Shown here piece after piece: positions 30,372-38,408 of a DNA stretch of 40,931 nt (the stretch's first letter is position 1; every line of letters begins with the position of its first letter). Location: contig NZ_BMVW01000002.1 in assembly GCF_014650915.1 (NCBI RefSeq), positions 422,677 to 463,607 of the forward strand, read 5' to 3'. Source of the stretch: Streptomyces poonensis (GTDB taxonomy: Bacteria > Actinomycetota > Actinomycetes > Streptomycetales > Streptomycetaceae). A model generated the notes under the pieces. That model was not told the origin of the DNA, ran no database searches, and saw only the letters and a program-made list of their open reading frames with translations. Position numbers and translations under genes: made by a program.

Positions 30372-31736
30372 ATGCCCCGCCCCCTGCGGGTAGCCATTGT
30401 CGGAGCCGGCCCCGCCGGGATCTATGCCGCCGACGCGCTGCTGAAGTCCGACGTGGCCGCCGAGCCCGGCGTGTCCATCGACCTCTTCGAGCGGATGCCC
30501 GCGCCGTTCGGACTGATCCGCTACGGCGTGGCCCCGGACCACCCGCGCATCAAGGGCATCATCACCGCCCTGCACCAGGTGCTCGACAAGCCGCAGATCC
30601 GTCTCTTCGGCAATGTGGACTACCCGCGCGACATCAACCTCGACGATCTGCGCGCCTTCTACGACGCGGTGATCTTCTCCACCGGCGCCACGGCCGACCG
30701 CGCGCTGGACATCCCCGGCATCGACCTGGACGGCTCCTACGGCGCCGCCGACTTCGTCTCCTGGTACGACGGCCACCCCGACGTCCCGCGGACCTGGCCG
30801 CTCGAGGCCGAGAAGGTCGCCGTCCTCGGCGTCGGCAACGTCGCGCTCGACGTGGCCCGCGTCCTCGCCAAGACGGCGGACGAGCTGCTGCCGACCGAGA
30901 TCCCGCCGAACGTGTACGAGGGCCTGAAGGCGAACAAGGCCCTCGAGATCCACGTCTTCGGCCGCCGCGGGCCGGCGCAGGCGAAGTTCAGCCCGATGGA
31001 GCTGCGGGAGCTGGACCACTCCCCCAACATCGAGGTCATCGTCGACCCCGAGGACATCGACTACGACGAGGGCTCGATCGAGACCCGGCGCGGCAACAAG
31101 CAGGCCGACATGGTCGCCAAGACCCTGGAGAACTGGGCGATCCGCGACGTCGGCGACCGGCCGCACAAGCTGTTCCTGCACTTCTTCGAGTCGCCCGCCG
31201 AGATCCTCGGCGAGGACGGCAAGGTCGTCGGCCTGCGCACCGAGCGCACCGAGCTGGACGGCACCGGCAACGTCAAGGGCACCGGCACCTTCAAGGACTG
31301 GGACGTCACCGCGGTCTACCGGGCCGTCGGCTACCTCTCCGACAAGCTGTCCAAGCTGCCCTGGGACGTCGCGTCGGGCACGGTGCCGGACGAGGGCGGC
31401 CGGGTGATCGAGGAGAGCGGCGCCCACCTCCAGTCGACGTACGTCACCGGCTGGATCCGCCGCGGTCCGGTGGGCCTCATCGGCCACACCAAGGGCGACG
31501 CCAACGAGACGGTCTCCAACCTGCTGGACGACTACGCGAACGGCCGTCTGCACACGCCCGCCTCGCCCGCCGAGGAGGCCGTGGACGCCTTCCTCGCCGA
31601 GCGGAACGTCCGCTTCACCACCTGGGAGGGCTGGTACAGGCTGGACGCCGCGGAGAAGGCGCTGGGCGAGCCCCAGGGCCGCGAGCGCGTGAAGCTCGTC
31701 GAGCGTGAGGACATGCTCCGGGAGAGCGGCGCGTAA
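30372..31736 (+). CDS. fprA: NADPH:ferredoxin oxidoreductase (FprA/adrenodoxin-reductase type)
   Basis: A 454-residue two-domain flavoprotein. The FAD motif VAIVGAGPAGIYAADALL is at the N-terminus, and FERMPAPFGLIRYGVAPDHP is the adrenodoxin-reductase family hallmark. The NADPH site is VAVLGVGNVALDVARVLAKT, followed by FGRRGPAQAKFSPMELREL, and the C-terminal FAD contact is YVTGWIRRGPVGLIGHTKGD. It transfers electrons from NADPH to small ferredoxins that feed P450s, desaturases or Fe-S assembly. The start ATG at 30372 has GAAGGGAACCTGATC upstream. Expression is predicted to rise under iron limitation because of the upstream iron boxes. A 22-bp terminator follows. Confidence 0.93.
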   Translation: MPRPLRVAIVGAGPAGIYAADALLKSDVAAEPGVSIDLFERMPAPFGLIRYGVAPDHPRIKGIITALHQVLDKPQIRLFGNVDYPRDINLDDLRAFYDAVIFSTGATADRALDIPGIDLDGSYGAADFVSWYDGHPDVPRTWPLEAEKVAVLGVGNVALDVARVLAKTADELLPTEIPPNVYEGLKANKALEIHVFGRRGPAQAKFSPMELRELDHSPNIEVIVDPEDIDYDEGSIETRRGNKQADMVAKTLENWAIRDVGDRPHKLFLHFFESPAEILGEDGKVVGLRTERTELDGTGNVKGTGTFKDWDVTAVYRAVGYLSDKLSKLPWDVASGTVPDEGGRVIEESGAHLQSTYVTGWIRRGPVGLIGHTKGDANETVSNLLDDYANGRLHTPASPAEEAVDAFLAERNVRFTTWEGWYRLDAAEKALGEPQGRERVKLVEREDMLRESGA

Positions 31737-31769
31737 GTCCTCCGGACGGACGCACACCCGGACACATTT

Positions 31770-31820
31770 CGTACGGCGGAAGGCGGGCCCCCTGACGAGG
31801 GGCCCGCCTTCCGCCGTACG
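31770..31820. terminator. Very strong terminator hairpin
   Basis: A perfect 22-bp stem: 31770-31791 (CGTACGGCGGAAGGCGGGCC and two further C) pairs with 31799-31820 around the 7-base loop CTGACGA. It separates the reductase gene from the yciO-like gene. Confidence 0.95.
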
Positions 31821-31847
31821 GGTCGGGTGACGCCTTAGGCTGGCCGG

Positions 31848-32468
31848 ATGGCCAAGTACTTCGACGTGCACCCGGACAACCCCCAGCAGCGCACCATCGG
31901 TCAGGTGGCCGACAGCATCCGTGAGGGGGCGCTCGTCGCGTACCCCACGGACTCCTGTTACGCCCTGGGGTGCCGGCTCGGCAGCCGTGACGGCATCGAG
32001 CGGATCCGGGCGATCCGCCACCTCGACGACCGGCACCACTTCACGCTCGTGTGCCAGAACTTCGCGCAGCTCGGGCACTTCGTACGCGTCGACAAGGACG
32101 TGTACCGGAGCGTCAAGGCCGCCACGCCCGGCAGTTACACCTTCATCCTGCCCGCGACGAAGGAGGTGCCGCGCCGGCTCCTGCACCCGAGGAAGAAGAC
32201 CGTCGGCGTGCGCATCCCCGACCACACCGTGACCCAGGCTTTGCTCGCCGAACTCGGCGAACCACTGCTGTCCAGCACGCTGCTGCTGCCCGACGAGAAG
32301 GAGCCGCTGACCCAGGGCTGGGAGATCAAGGAGCGCCTCGACCACGTGGTGGACGCGGTGGTCGACTCCGGCGACTGCGGCACGGAGCCGACGACGGTCA
32401 TCGACTTCTCCGAGGGCGAGCCCGAGATCGTACGCCGGGGGGCGGGCGACACCTCACGGTTCGAGTGA
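31848..32468 (+). CDS. yciO: YciO-type Sua5/YrdC-family protein
   Basis: A 206-residue protein of the Sua5/YrdC/YciO family. The opening (FDVHPDNPQQRTIGQ), YPTDSCYALGCRLGS, ATPGSYTFILPATKEVPRRL, GVRIPDHTVTQALLAELGEP and PTTVIDFSEGEPEIVRRGAG track E. coli YciO closely as I recall it. The family binds ATP and threonine, and YrdC/Sua5 make threonylcarbamoyl-AMP for the t6A37 modification of tRNA. YciO paralogues are usually annotated as L-threonylcarbamoyladenylate synthase but are less active or of uncertain role. The protein lacks the C-terminal Sua5 domain. The start codon lies about 27 bases after the terminator hairpin, without a strong ribosome binding site; a short leader or leaderless mRNA is possible. 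Confidence 0.9.
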   Translation: MAKYFDVHPDNPQQRTIGQVADSIREGALVAYPTDSCYALGCRLGSRDGIERIRAIRHLDDRHHFTLVCQNFAQLGHFVRVDKDVYRSVKAATPGSYTFILPATKEVPRRLLHPRKKTVGVRIPDHTVTQALLAELGEPLLSSTLLLPDEKEPLTQGWEIKERLDHVVDAVVDSGDCGTEPTTVIDFSEGEPEIVRRGAGDTSRFE

Positions 32469-32501
32469 GGCCGGCGCCCGGCCTGCCGTAGGCCGCTCGT
32501 C

Positions 32502-33530
32502 TCAGGTCTGCCGCAGCGGCGCGTACGCGTCGGCGTCCAGACCGAACGTCCAGGCCACTCCCTCGCGGGCCGTGCGGGTGGCGGGCGGCACCCGGAGCCA
32601 GTACGTACGGCTCGTGCCGTCCGGCTCGGGCGTGGAGTTCACGACCTCGACCATCACCACGTCCTCGTCGCCGAGCAGGGGTATCCGCCAGAGCACGCCC
32701 GTCTCGTCGCGGTGCACCGGCTCCGCCCCGGACTCCTTCAGATACCGGTCGTAGCCGTAGTGCTCGAGCATCACACGGCGCAGTTCCGCGTTCTCCTCCT
32801 CCCGGACGCGCTCCGGTGTCAGCGTGCCCAGCTGGTCGAGGAACTCACCGGGCACGGGCATCCCGCGCCAGGCGTACAGGGCGAATCCGTCGCCGTAGGC
32901 GAGCGCGGGGCCGTCGCCGCGGTCCAGGCGGCCCGCCTCGTCACGGTGGAGCGAGACCGGCCGCTCGCTGACGACCGCCACCTTCTCGTACGGCCACCAC
33001 CAGCCGGCCGTGCGGGCCACCTCGGCCAGTCCGTGCAGTCCGGACTCCGGGCCGGTACCGAAGGCGGACAGCCAGGCCGCGTCGTGCTGGCCGAGGACCG
33101 CGTCCAGCAGGAGCAGGCGGATCCCGGGCTCCTCCGCCCGACCGGAGGCCAGCGTCTCGACGACGCCCCTGCGGACGCGGTCGACGAGCGGGTGCGTGGC
33201 CTCCCACAGGTCGGCGCCCGTGGCGCGCCAGTGGCCGGCCCAGCCCACCGGCCCCAGCTCCTGGTGCAGGCGGTCGCGTTCGGCGGCGATCGGTGCGTTG
33301 CGGAGCGCGTCCCGTACGCTCGCTCCCGTGTCCGGCAGCGGTTCACCGGCCTCCGTCCGCTCCCCCGACAGCAGCCGTACCGCCTCCAGCGGTGAGCGGG
33401 CCCAGACGATGTGCCCGGGTTCCGCGAGTCCCGCCCGCCGGTAGGCGAGCCTGACGCCGGCCTCCGCCACCGCCCGCTCACCCGGTCCCGTGGCCGCCGC
33501 CACCGTCCGCCAGTCCGCCCGCTCCGACAT
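32502..33530 (-). CDS. DUF6745-type protein
   Basis: A 342-residue soluble protein of unknown function. The start at MSERADWRTVAAATGPGERA has GAGGAGGAG upstream, better than the in-frame ATG 33560. The C-terminal part, GVLWRIPLLGDEDVVMVEVV followed by NSTPEPDGTSRTYWLRVPP, and GWWWPYEKVAVVSERPVSLH with AYGDGFALYAWRGMPVP, are the recognisable blocks of the DUF6745 group as I recall it. It follows the small HEEH-motif gene by 54 bases. Both are driven from a promoter that mirrors the one of the STM4015-STM4011 operon, so it is probably part of the same response. Confidence 0.8.
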   Translation of the reverse strand: MSERADWRTVAAATGPGERAVAEAGVRLAYRRAGLAEPGHIVWARSPLEAVRLLSGERTEAGEPLPDTGASVRDALRNAPIAAERDRLHQELGPVGWAGHWRATGADLWEATHPLVDRVRRGVVETLASGRAEEPGIRLLLLDAVLGQHDAAWLSAFGTGPESGLHGLAEVARTAGWWWPYEKVAVVSERPVSLHRDEAGRLDRGDGPALAYGDGFALYAWRGMPVPGEFLDQLGTLTPERVREEENAELRRVMLEHYGYDRYLKESGAEPVHRDETGVLWRIPLLGDEDVVMVEVVNSTPEPDGTSRTYWLRVPPATRTAREGVAWTFGLDADAYAPLRQT

Positions 33531-33584
33531 ACCGCTCTCCTCCTCGATCCCGATGTGCATGACCCTGTCTCCGCTGACGGGGCG

Positions 33585-33911
33585 TCAGTCCGCGACGATC
33601 CGCACCGAGCCCGGCACGTACTCGCGCTGCCGTACGACCCGGTACCAGCCCTTCGGCAGGGAGATCGCCGCGTGCTCCTCGTGCACCACCCGCGCGCCCT
33701 CGGGGACATGCAGCAGCATCGGCCCGAAGGCGCTCGCCTCGCGGATCAGCCGGCCCGGGCCCACCACGGCGTGCGCGTGCCCGGTGACCTCGCCGAGGGC
33801 GAGGACGAGCCGGCCGCGCGGGTCGCGCGGCTCCGACGGCGCGTCAGCGGCCTGCTCGGGCACGGCACTCTCCGCCAGCGGAACGATCAGGACGTCTCCT
33901 TGCCGGTACAT
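33585..33911 (-). CDS. Small HEEH-motif protein, partner of the DUF6745 gene
   Basis: A 108-residue protein beginning MYRQGDVLIVPLAE with GGAGGGAG upstream. Conserved-looking blocks are GRLVLALGEVTGHAHAVV, LLHVPEGARVVHEEHAAISL, and PKGWYRVVRQREYVPGSVRI. The His and Glu residues in GHAH and HEEH on adjacent strands suggest a small beta-barrel (cupin-like) that could bind a metal; no enzyme class can be named. It is the first gene after the damage-type promoter and is probably cotranscribed with the DUF6745 gene. Confidence 0.78.
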   Translation of the reverse strand: MYRQGDVLIVPLAESAVPEQAADAPSEPRDPRGRLVLALGEVTGHAHAVVGPGRLIREASAFGPMLLHVPEGARVVHEEHAAISLPKGWYRVVRQREYVPGSVRIVAD

Positions 33912-33953
33912 GGGTCTCCCTCCGGTCGGGGCACGTGGTGTGCCATGTCGAGG

Positions 33954-33976
33954 ACCGTAGAGGCAGGCACTGACAA
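33954..33976 (-). promoter_or_regulatory. RecA-NDp/PafBC-type DNA-damage promoter, leftward
   Basis: Read on the minus strand: TTGTCAGTG (33976-33968), 8 bases, then TACGGT (33959-33954). This is an exact match to TTGTC(A/G)GTG-N8-TAnnnT, the RecA-independent damage promoter known from Streptomyces and mycobacterial recA genes and dependent on the PafBC activator in mycobacteria. It would start transcription about 35 bases upstream of the HEEH-motif gene. Confidence 0.75.
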
Positions 33977-34005
33977 TCGCCCGGTGCGCGGGCCCGGCGC
34001 CCGTG

Positions 34006-34028
34006 TTGTCAGTGGGGCTTGGTACAAC
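34006..34028 (+). promoter_or_regulatory. RecA-NDp/PafBC-type DNA-damage promoter, rightward
   Basis: TTGTCAGTG (34006-34014), 8 bases, then TACAAC (34023-34028; T follows one base later). It is the mirror image of the leftward site, with the same 9-base box and the same spacing, and differs from the ideal TAnnnT only in the last base. It lies about 48 bases before the STM4015 start and should drive the whole rightward operon. Confidence 0.7.
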
Positions 34029-34075
34029 TCCCGTACTCGACGACACAGGACCACGGGACGAAGGAGCGGGCGCAC

Positions 34076-35047
34076 ATGACCACCGGGAACGACCTGCAGG
34101 AGTTGCACGACCTGCCCATCTTCCGCTTCCCCGCACGGGAGGACGGCCCCGTGGACGCCACCGGCCTGCCGGCGCCCGAGTCGGTGGCCTGGAAGATAGA
34201 GGTGGGGTCGCGCGACGGCCATGAGGAGTGGGAGGACGCCTTCGATCGGTTCCTCGCCGCCGTCGACACGACGCGGGTGCGCGCACTGATCGTGGGTTCC
34301 TGGGGCTCTCCGTCCCAGGTGGGCCCGCTGGACGCGATCGAGGCGCTGGTGGCCGCTCGTGACCGGCTGCCCGCCCTGCGGCGGTTGTTCCTCGGTGAGT
34401 TCGGCTTCGAGGAGAGCGAGATCTCCTGGATCGAGCAGGGCGATGTCACTCCGCTGCTGGAGGCCTTCGGGGAACTGGAGGACTTCGGTGTGCGCGGCGG
34501 CAACGGGCTGCGTATCGGCCCCCTGCGGCACGAGCGGCTGCGCAGGCTGAAGGCGGAGACCGGCGGCATGTCCGCCGAGACGGTCCGCGGGGTGGCCGCC
34601 TGCGACCTGCCCGCCCTGGAACACCTGGACCTCTGGCTGGGCACTCCGGACTACGGCGGTGACGCCGAGGTGACCGACCTGGCGCCGTTCCTGGCGGGCA
34701 GCCGGCTGCCCTCCCTGAAGTACCTCGCGCTGCGCAACAGCGAGATGCAGGACGACATCTGCGCGGCCCTCGCCTCCGCGCCGGTGGTGGCCCGTCTCGA
34801 CGTCCTCGACGTGTCGATGGGGGTGCTGACGGACGACGGCGCCACCGCGCTGCTGACCGGCCAGCCGCTCACCCACCTGAAGTCGCTGGACATGCACCAC
34901 AACTACCTCAGCGACGCGATGCGCACCCGGCTGCGGGACTCCCTGGAGCCGGCGGGCGTGGCGGTCGACACCGACCCCGGCCACGCGGAGGAGGACGAGG
35001 ACGAGGAGGACGGCGAGGTCTGGCGCTACGTGGCGGTGGGTGAGTGA
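34076..35047 (+). CDS. STM4015-family leucine-rich-repeat-like protein
   Basis: A 323-residue acidic soluble protein; the start has AAGGAG 9 bases upstream. The central part shows leucine-rich-repeat-like periodicity (LPALRRLFLGEFGFEESEIS, LPALEHLDLWLGTPDYGG, LPSLKYLALRNSEMQDDI, LTHLKSLDMHHNYLSDAM). The C-terminus is strongly acidic (EEDEDEEDGEVWRYV). It matches the STM4015 family by position and content: in Salmonella-type loci this gene stands beside STM4014-STM4011. An LRR solenoid is usually a binding platform, so it may recognise a protein or peptide substrate for the enzymes downstream. First gene of the operon; its stop overlaps the next GTG. Confidence 0.85.
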   Translation: MTTGNDLQELHDLPIFRFPAREDGPVDATGLPAPESVAWKIEVGSRDGHEEWEDAFDRFLAAVDTTRVRALIVGSWGSPSQVGPLDAIEALVAARDRLPALRRLFLGEFGFEESEISWIEQGDVTPLLEAFGELEDFGVRGGNGLRIGPLRHERLRRLKAETGGMSAETVRGVAACDLPALEHLDLWLGTPDYGGDAEVTDLAPFLAGSRLPSLKYLALRNSEMQDDICAALASAPVVARLDVLDVSMGVLTDDGATALLTGQPLTHLKSLDMHHNYLSDAMRTRLRDSLEPAGVAVDTDPGHAEEDEDEEDGEVWRYVAVGE

Positions 35048-36195
35048 CAGGACGGTCGCGCAGCTGGGCGGTCGTCGGGAACGGGGAGAACCGGCGGGTG
35101 GGGATGTTCGTCGAGGCGGCGCGGGCCGCCGGCCTCGGCACGCCCCGCGTCGTCGAGTGGCGCGACGTCCTGCGCGACGGCGGTCACACCTTCGCGGACG
35201 ACGAGATCGTACGGCTGGACTCACCGGGCGAGAACGCGGAGGTGGACCGGCGCCTGCGCGGGGCCGTCGAGCCGACGCGCGTGGAGGGTTCCGCCCGCTG
35301 GTACGCCGGCTTCCTGGACGCCGTCCGCTCGCTGCGGGGCGGGATACGGCTCGACGACCCGGACGAGCTGGCCGTGCTGTTCGACAAGCGGCTGTGCCAT
35401 GCCCGGATGGAGGCGGCGGACGTGCCGGTGCCGCCGTCGCCCACCTCGGGCGGGGCGCTGCCGGTGCGCGGCTGGGACGACGTACGGGCGGCGATGCGGG
35501 AGCACGGCATGCCGCGCGTCTTCGTGAAGCCGGCCCACGGCTCCTCCGCCTCCGGCGTGCTGGCCGTGGAGACGGCGGGCGGCGGGCGGATCAGGGCGAC
35601 CACGTCGGTGGAGGTGACGCCGGGCGGGCTGCACAACTCGCTGCGGCTGCGCCGCTACACCGGCGAGCGCGAGATCGCCGCCATCGTGGACGCGCTGGCG
35701 CCCGACGGCCTGCACATCGAGCACTGGCTGCCGAAGGCCTCCACCGCCGACGGCAGGGTCGCCGACCTGCGGGTCGTGGTCGTGGCGGGCCGGGCCACCC
35801 ACGCCGTCGTACGCACCAGCCGTTCCCCGCTGACCAACCTTCACCTGGGCGGGGCCCGGGGCGATCTGGCGGCGGCCGTCGCGGCCGCGGGCGAGCGGTG
35901 GACGCGGGCGCTGACCATCTGCGAGGAGGCCGCCGCCTGCTTCCCGCGCACGCTGTGCGTGGGCGTGGACCTGCTCCCGGCGACCGGCTGGCGGCAGTTC
36001 GCCGTCGGCGAGGTCAACGCCTTCGGCGACCTGCTGCCCCGGCTGACCGGCCTGCCGGGCGGGCCCGCGGAGGGCCTCACCACCTACGCGGCGCAGATCG
36101 CCGCCGCGCGAACGGCCGTGCCCCTGCCGTCACCGGCCTCACCGCCCGCGCGCCCGCACCACACCGAACCGAGGAACGACCATGCAAGCCTCTGA
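35044..36195 (+). CDS. STM4014-family ATP-grasp enzyme
   Basis: A 383-residue protein from a GTG overlapping the STM4015 stop. ATP-grasp features: the nucleotide loop FVKPAHGSSASGVLAVE (about residues 160-176), IEHWLPKASTADGRVADLRV leading to VVVAGRATH (about 230-250), TSRSPLTNLHLGGARGD, and the metal-binding end GEVNAFGDLLPRLTGL (E at about 323). Enzymes of this fold join a carboxylate to an amine or thiol through an acyl phosphate (RimK, glutathione synthase, peptide ligases). A C-terminal Pro/Ala tail overlaps the next gene by 14 bases. The substrate is unknown. Confidence 0.87.
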   Translation: MTGRSRSWAVVGNGENRRVGMFVEAARAAGLGTPRVVEWRDVLRDGGHTFADDEIVRLDSPGENAEVDRRLRGAVEPTRVEGSARWYAGFLDAVRSLRGGIRLDDPDELAVLFDKRLCHARMEAADVPVPPSPTSGGALPVRGWDDVRAAMREHGMPRVFVKPAHGSSASGVLAVETAGGGRIRATTSVEVTPGGLHNSLRLRRYTGEREIAAIVDALAPDGLHIEHWLPKASTADGRVADLRVVVVAGRATHAVVRTSRSPLTNLHLGGARGDLAAAVAAAGERWTRALTICEEAAACFPRTLCVGVDLLPATGWRQFAVGEVNAFGDLLPRLTGLPGGPAEGLTTYAAQIAAARTAVPLPSPASPPARPHHTEPRNDHASL

Positions 36196-37018
36196 ACCGC
36201 CGGCTCCCGACATGAACGAGGTGGTGGGCCGCGACGACCTGCTCCTGCTCACCCTCGACACCCTCCGCCACGACGTGGCGGTGGAGCTCGCCGCGGCCGG
36301 CCGCCTGCCGAACCTGACCGCCCATCTGCCGGGCGGCACCTGGGAAAAGCGGCACGCTCCCGGGAACTTCACCTACGCCTCGCACCAGGCGATGTTCGCG
36401 GGCTTCCTGCCGACTCCCGCGGCACCCGGACCGCACCCCCGGCTGTTCGCGGGACGGTTCGCCGGCAGCGAGACCACCGCCGGGCGCACCTTCGTCTTCG
36501 ACACTCCCGACCTCGTGACGGCGCTCGCCGGACACGGCTACCGCACGGTGTGCGTCGGCGGTGTCGGCTTCTTCAACAAGCAGGGAGCGCTCGGCAACGT
36601 CCTGCCGGGCCTGTTCCAGGAGAGCCACTGGGCACCGGAGTTCTCCGTCGCGTCCCCGACCTCCTTCGAGGCACAGGTGGCGTGCGCCGAGCGGATCGTG
36701 GCCGGACTGCCCGCCGAACAGCGGCTGTTCCTGTTCCTCAACGCCTCCGCGCTGCACCAGCCCAACTGGTTCCACCTGCCGGGCGCCACCCGCGAGGCGG
36801 GCGACGGCCCGGAGACCCACGCGGCGGCACTGGAGTACATCGACCGGCACATCGGGCGGCTCTTCGCCGCGATGCGCTCGCGCCGCCGCTGCTTCGCCAT
36901 CGTCTGCTCCGACCACGGGACCGCGTACGGAGACGACGGATACACGGGGCACCGCCTCGGCCACGAGTCCGTGTGGACCGTCCCCTACGCCCACTTCTTC
37001 CTGGAGCCGTCCGCATGA
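36182..37018 (+). CDS. STM4013/SEN3800-family alkaline-phosphatase-superfamily hydrolase
   Basis: A 278-residue protein of the alkaline phosphatase/sulfatase fold, shorter than most. Metal ligands are visible: D26 in LLLTLDTLRHDV, D244-H245 in VCSDHGTAYG and H257/H261 in GHRLGHES. At the nucleophile position, where sulfatases have C-x-P-S-R, it reads T64-Y-A-S-H, suggesting a Thr nucleophile and phosphoester rather than sulfate ester substrates. No signal peptide, so cytoplasmic. The start ATG has GAGGAACGACC upstream and overlaps the ATP-grasp gene; the stop overlaps the STM4012 start (ATGA). Confidence 0.86.
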   Translation: MQASEPPAPDMNEVVGRDDLLLLTLDTLRHDVAVELAAAGRLPNLTAHLPGGTWEKRHAPGNFTYASHQAMFAGFLPTPAAPGPHPRLFAGRFAGSETTAGRTFVFDTPDLVTALAGHGYRTVCVGGVGFFNKQGALGNVLPGLFQESHWAPEFSVASPTSFEAQVACAERIVAGLPAEQRLFLFLNASALHQPNWFHLPGATREAGDGPETHAAALEYIDRHIGRLFAAMRSRRRCFAIVCSDHGTAYGDDGYTGHRLGHESVWTVPYAHFFLEPSA

Positions 37019-38397
37019 CCGCCCCCGTCGTCAGCGCCCCTTCCGCCGGAACGCGGCCGCCCCGCCCGTACCAGCACTACGTCTACGCCTACCCCCACAA
37101 GACGGCCTACCGGCCCCTGGTCCCCACGCCCCGGCTCGCGGACCTCTGGTCCGGGGAGCCGAAGCAGGCCCTCTCGCTCTACGCGCACATACCCTTCTGC
37201 GAGGTGCGCTGCGGCTTCTGCAACCTGTTCACCCGGATCGGCGCCCCCGGCGACCTGACCCGCCGTTACCTGGACGCCCTGGAGCGGCAGGCGATCGCCG
37301 TCCGCGAGGCGCTCGGTGACACGGAGCCGGTGCGCTTCGCGAACGCCGCGTTCGGCGGCGGCACGCCGACCTTCCTGGAGGCCGCCGAGCTGGACCGGCT
37401 GTGCGACATCGCGGAGCGGCACATGGGCGCGGACCTGCGGGCGATCCCGCTGTCCGTGGAGGCCTCGCCCGCCACGGCGACGGCCGACCGGCTGGCCGTC
37501 CTGGCCGGACGGGGCACCACGCGGCTCAGCCTCGGGGTGCAGAGCTTCGTCGAGGAGGAGGCGCGGGCGGCCGTACGGCCCCAGCGGCGCGCCGACGTGG
37601 AGGCGGCCCTCGCGCGCGTCCGCGAGGCCGGCATCCCGGTGCTCAACATCGACCTGATCTACGGCATCGACGGGCAGACGGCGGCCAGTTGGCGGCTGTC
37701 CCTGGACGCGGCCCTCGCCTGGCGGCCGGAGGAGATCTACCTCTACCCGCTGTACGTCCGGCCGCTCACGGGCCTGGGCCGCCGCCGCACCGATCCGGAA
37801 CCGGAGGCCGCCGACCGGGAGTGGGACGAGGAGCGGCTGCGCCGGTACCGCGAGGGCCGCGACCATCTGCTCGCCCACGGCTACGAACAGGTCTCGATGC
37901 GCATGTTCCGCCGCGCGGACGCCCCGCCGCAGGGACCGGACGACTACGCCTGCCAGACCGACGGCATGATCGGCCTGGGCTGCGGCGCCCGCTCGTACAC
38001 GTCGCAGCTGCACTACTCGTTCGACTACGCGGTGGGCATGCCCGAGATCCGCTCCCTCATCGACGCGTACACCGCCACCGAGGACTTCGGCCGGGCCGTG
38101 CACGGCCGGGAGGTCGACGGCGACGAAGCGAGGCGCCGCCATCTGCTGCAGTCCCTGCTCCAGGCGGAGGGGCTGCCGGTCGACGACTACCGGCGGCGCT
38201 TCGGCTCCGGCCCCTACGACGACTTCCCGGCGGAGCTCGCGGCGCTGGACTCGCGCGGCTGGCTGGCGGAGCCGGAGGGACCGGGCTCCGGGCGGCTGCG
38301 GCTCTCCGCCGAGGGGCTGGCGCACTCGGACGCCATCGGCCCGGAGTTCTTCTCCCCCGCCGTACGGGCCGCGATGGCCGCGTACGAGCCGAAGTGA
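37015..38397 (+). CDS. STM4012-family radical SAM protein (HemN/HemW-like)
   Basis: A 460-residue radical SAM enzyme. The [4Fe-4S]-SAM motif is C62-x3-C66-x2-C69 in IPFCEVRCGFCNLF. HemN/HemW-type blocks follow: FGGGTPTFLEAAELDRL, PLSVEASPATA, RLSLGVQSFVEEEARAAVR, INIDLIYGIDGQT-like NIDLIYGIDGQTAASW, and a C-terminal helical HemN domain. It is not coproporphyrinogen dehydrogenase itself: it lacks hem-gene neighbours and belongs to the STM4012 family. HemW relatives bind haem and some act as methylases or chaperones. Start ATG overlaps the STM4013 stop. Confidence 0.9.
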   Translation: MTAPVVSAPSAGTRPPRPYQHYVYAYPHKTAYRPLVPTPRLADLWSGEPKQALSLYAHIPFCEVRCGFCNLFTRIGAPGDLTRRYLDALERQAIAVREALGDTEPVRFANAAFGGGTPTFLEAAELDRLCDIAERHMGADLRAIPLSVEASPATATADRLAVLAGRGTTRLSLGVQSFVEEEARAAVRPQRRADVEAALARVREAGIPVLNIDLIYGIDGQTAASWRLSLDAALAWRPEEIYLYPLYVRPLTGLGRRRTDPEPEAADREWDEERLRRYREGRDHLLAHGYEQVSMRMFRRADAPPQGPDDYACQTDGMIGLGCGARSYTSQLHYSFDYAVGMPEIRSLIDAYTATEDFGRAVHGREVDGDEARRRHLLQSLLQAEGLPVDDYRRRFGSGPYDDFPAELAALDSRGWLAEPEGPGSGRLRLSAEGLAHSDAIGPEFFSPAVRAAMAAYEPK

Positions 38398-38408
38398 CGG
38401 CGGCCGGG

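Noticed and set aside
30348..32345. 665-codon antisense frame over fprA and yciO
   Set aside because: Crosses a 22-bp terminator and two clear sense genes.
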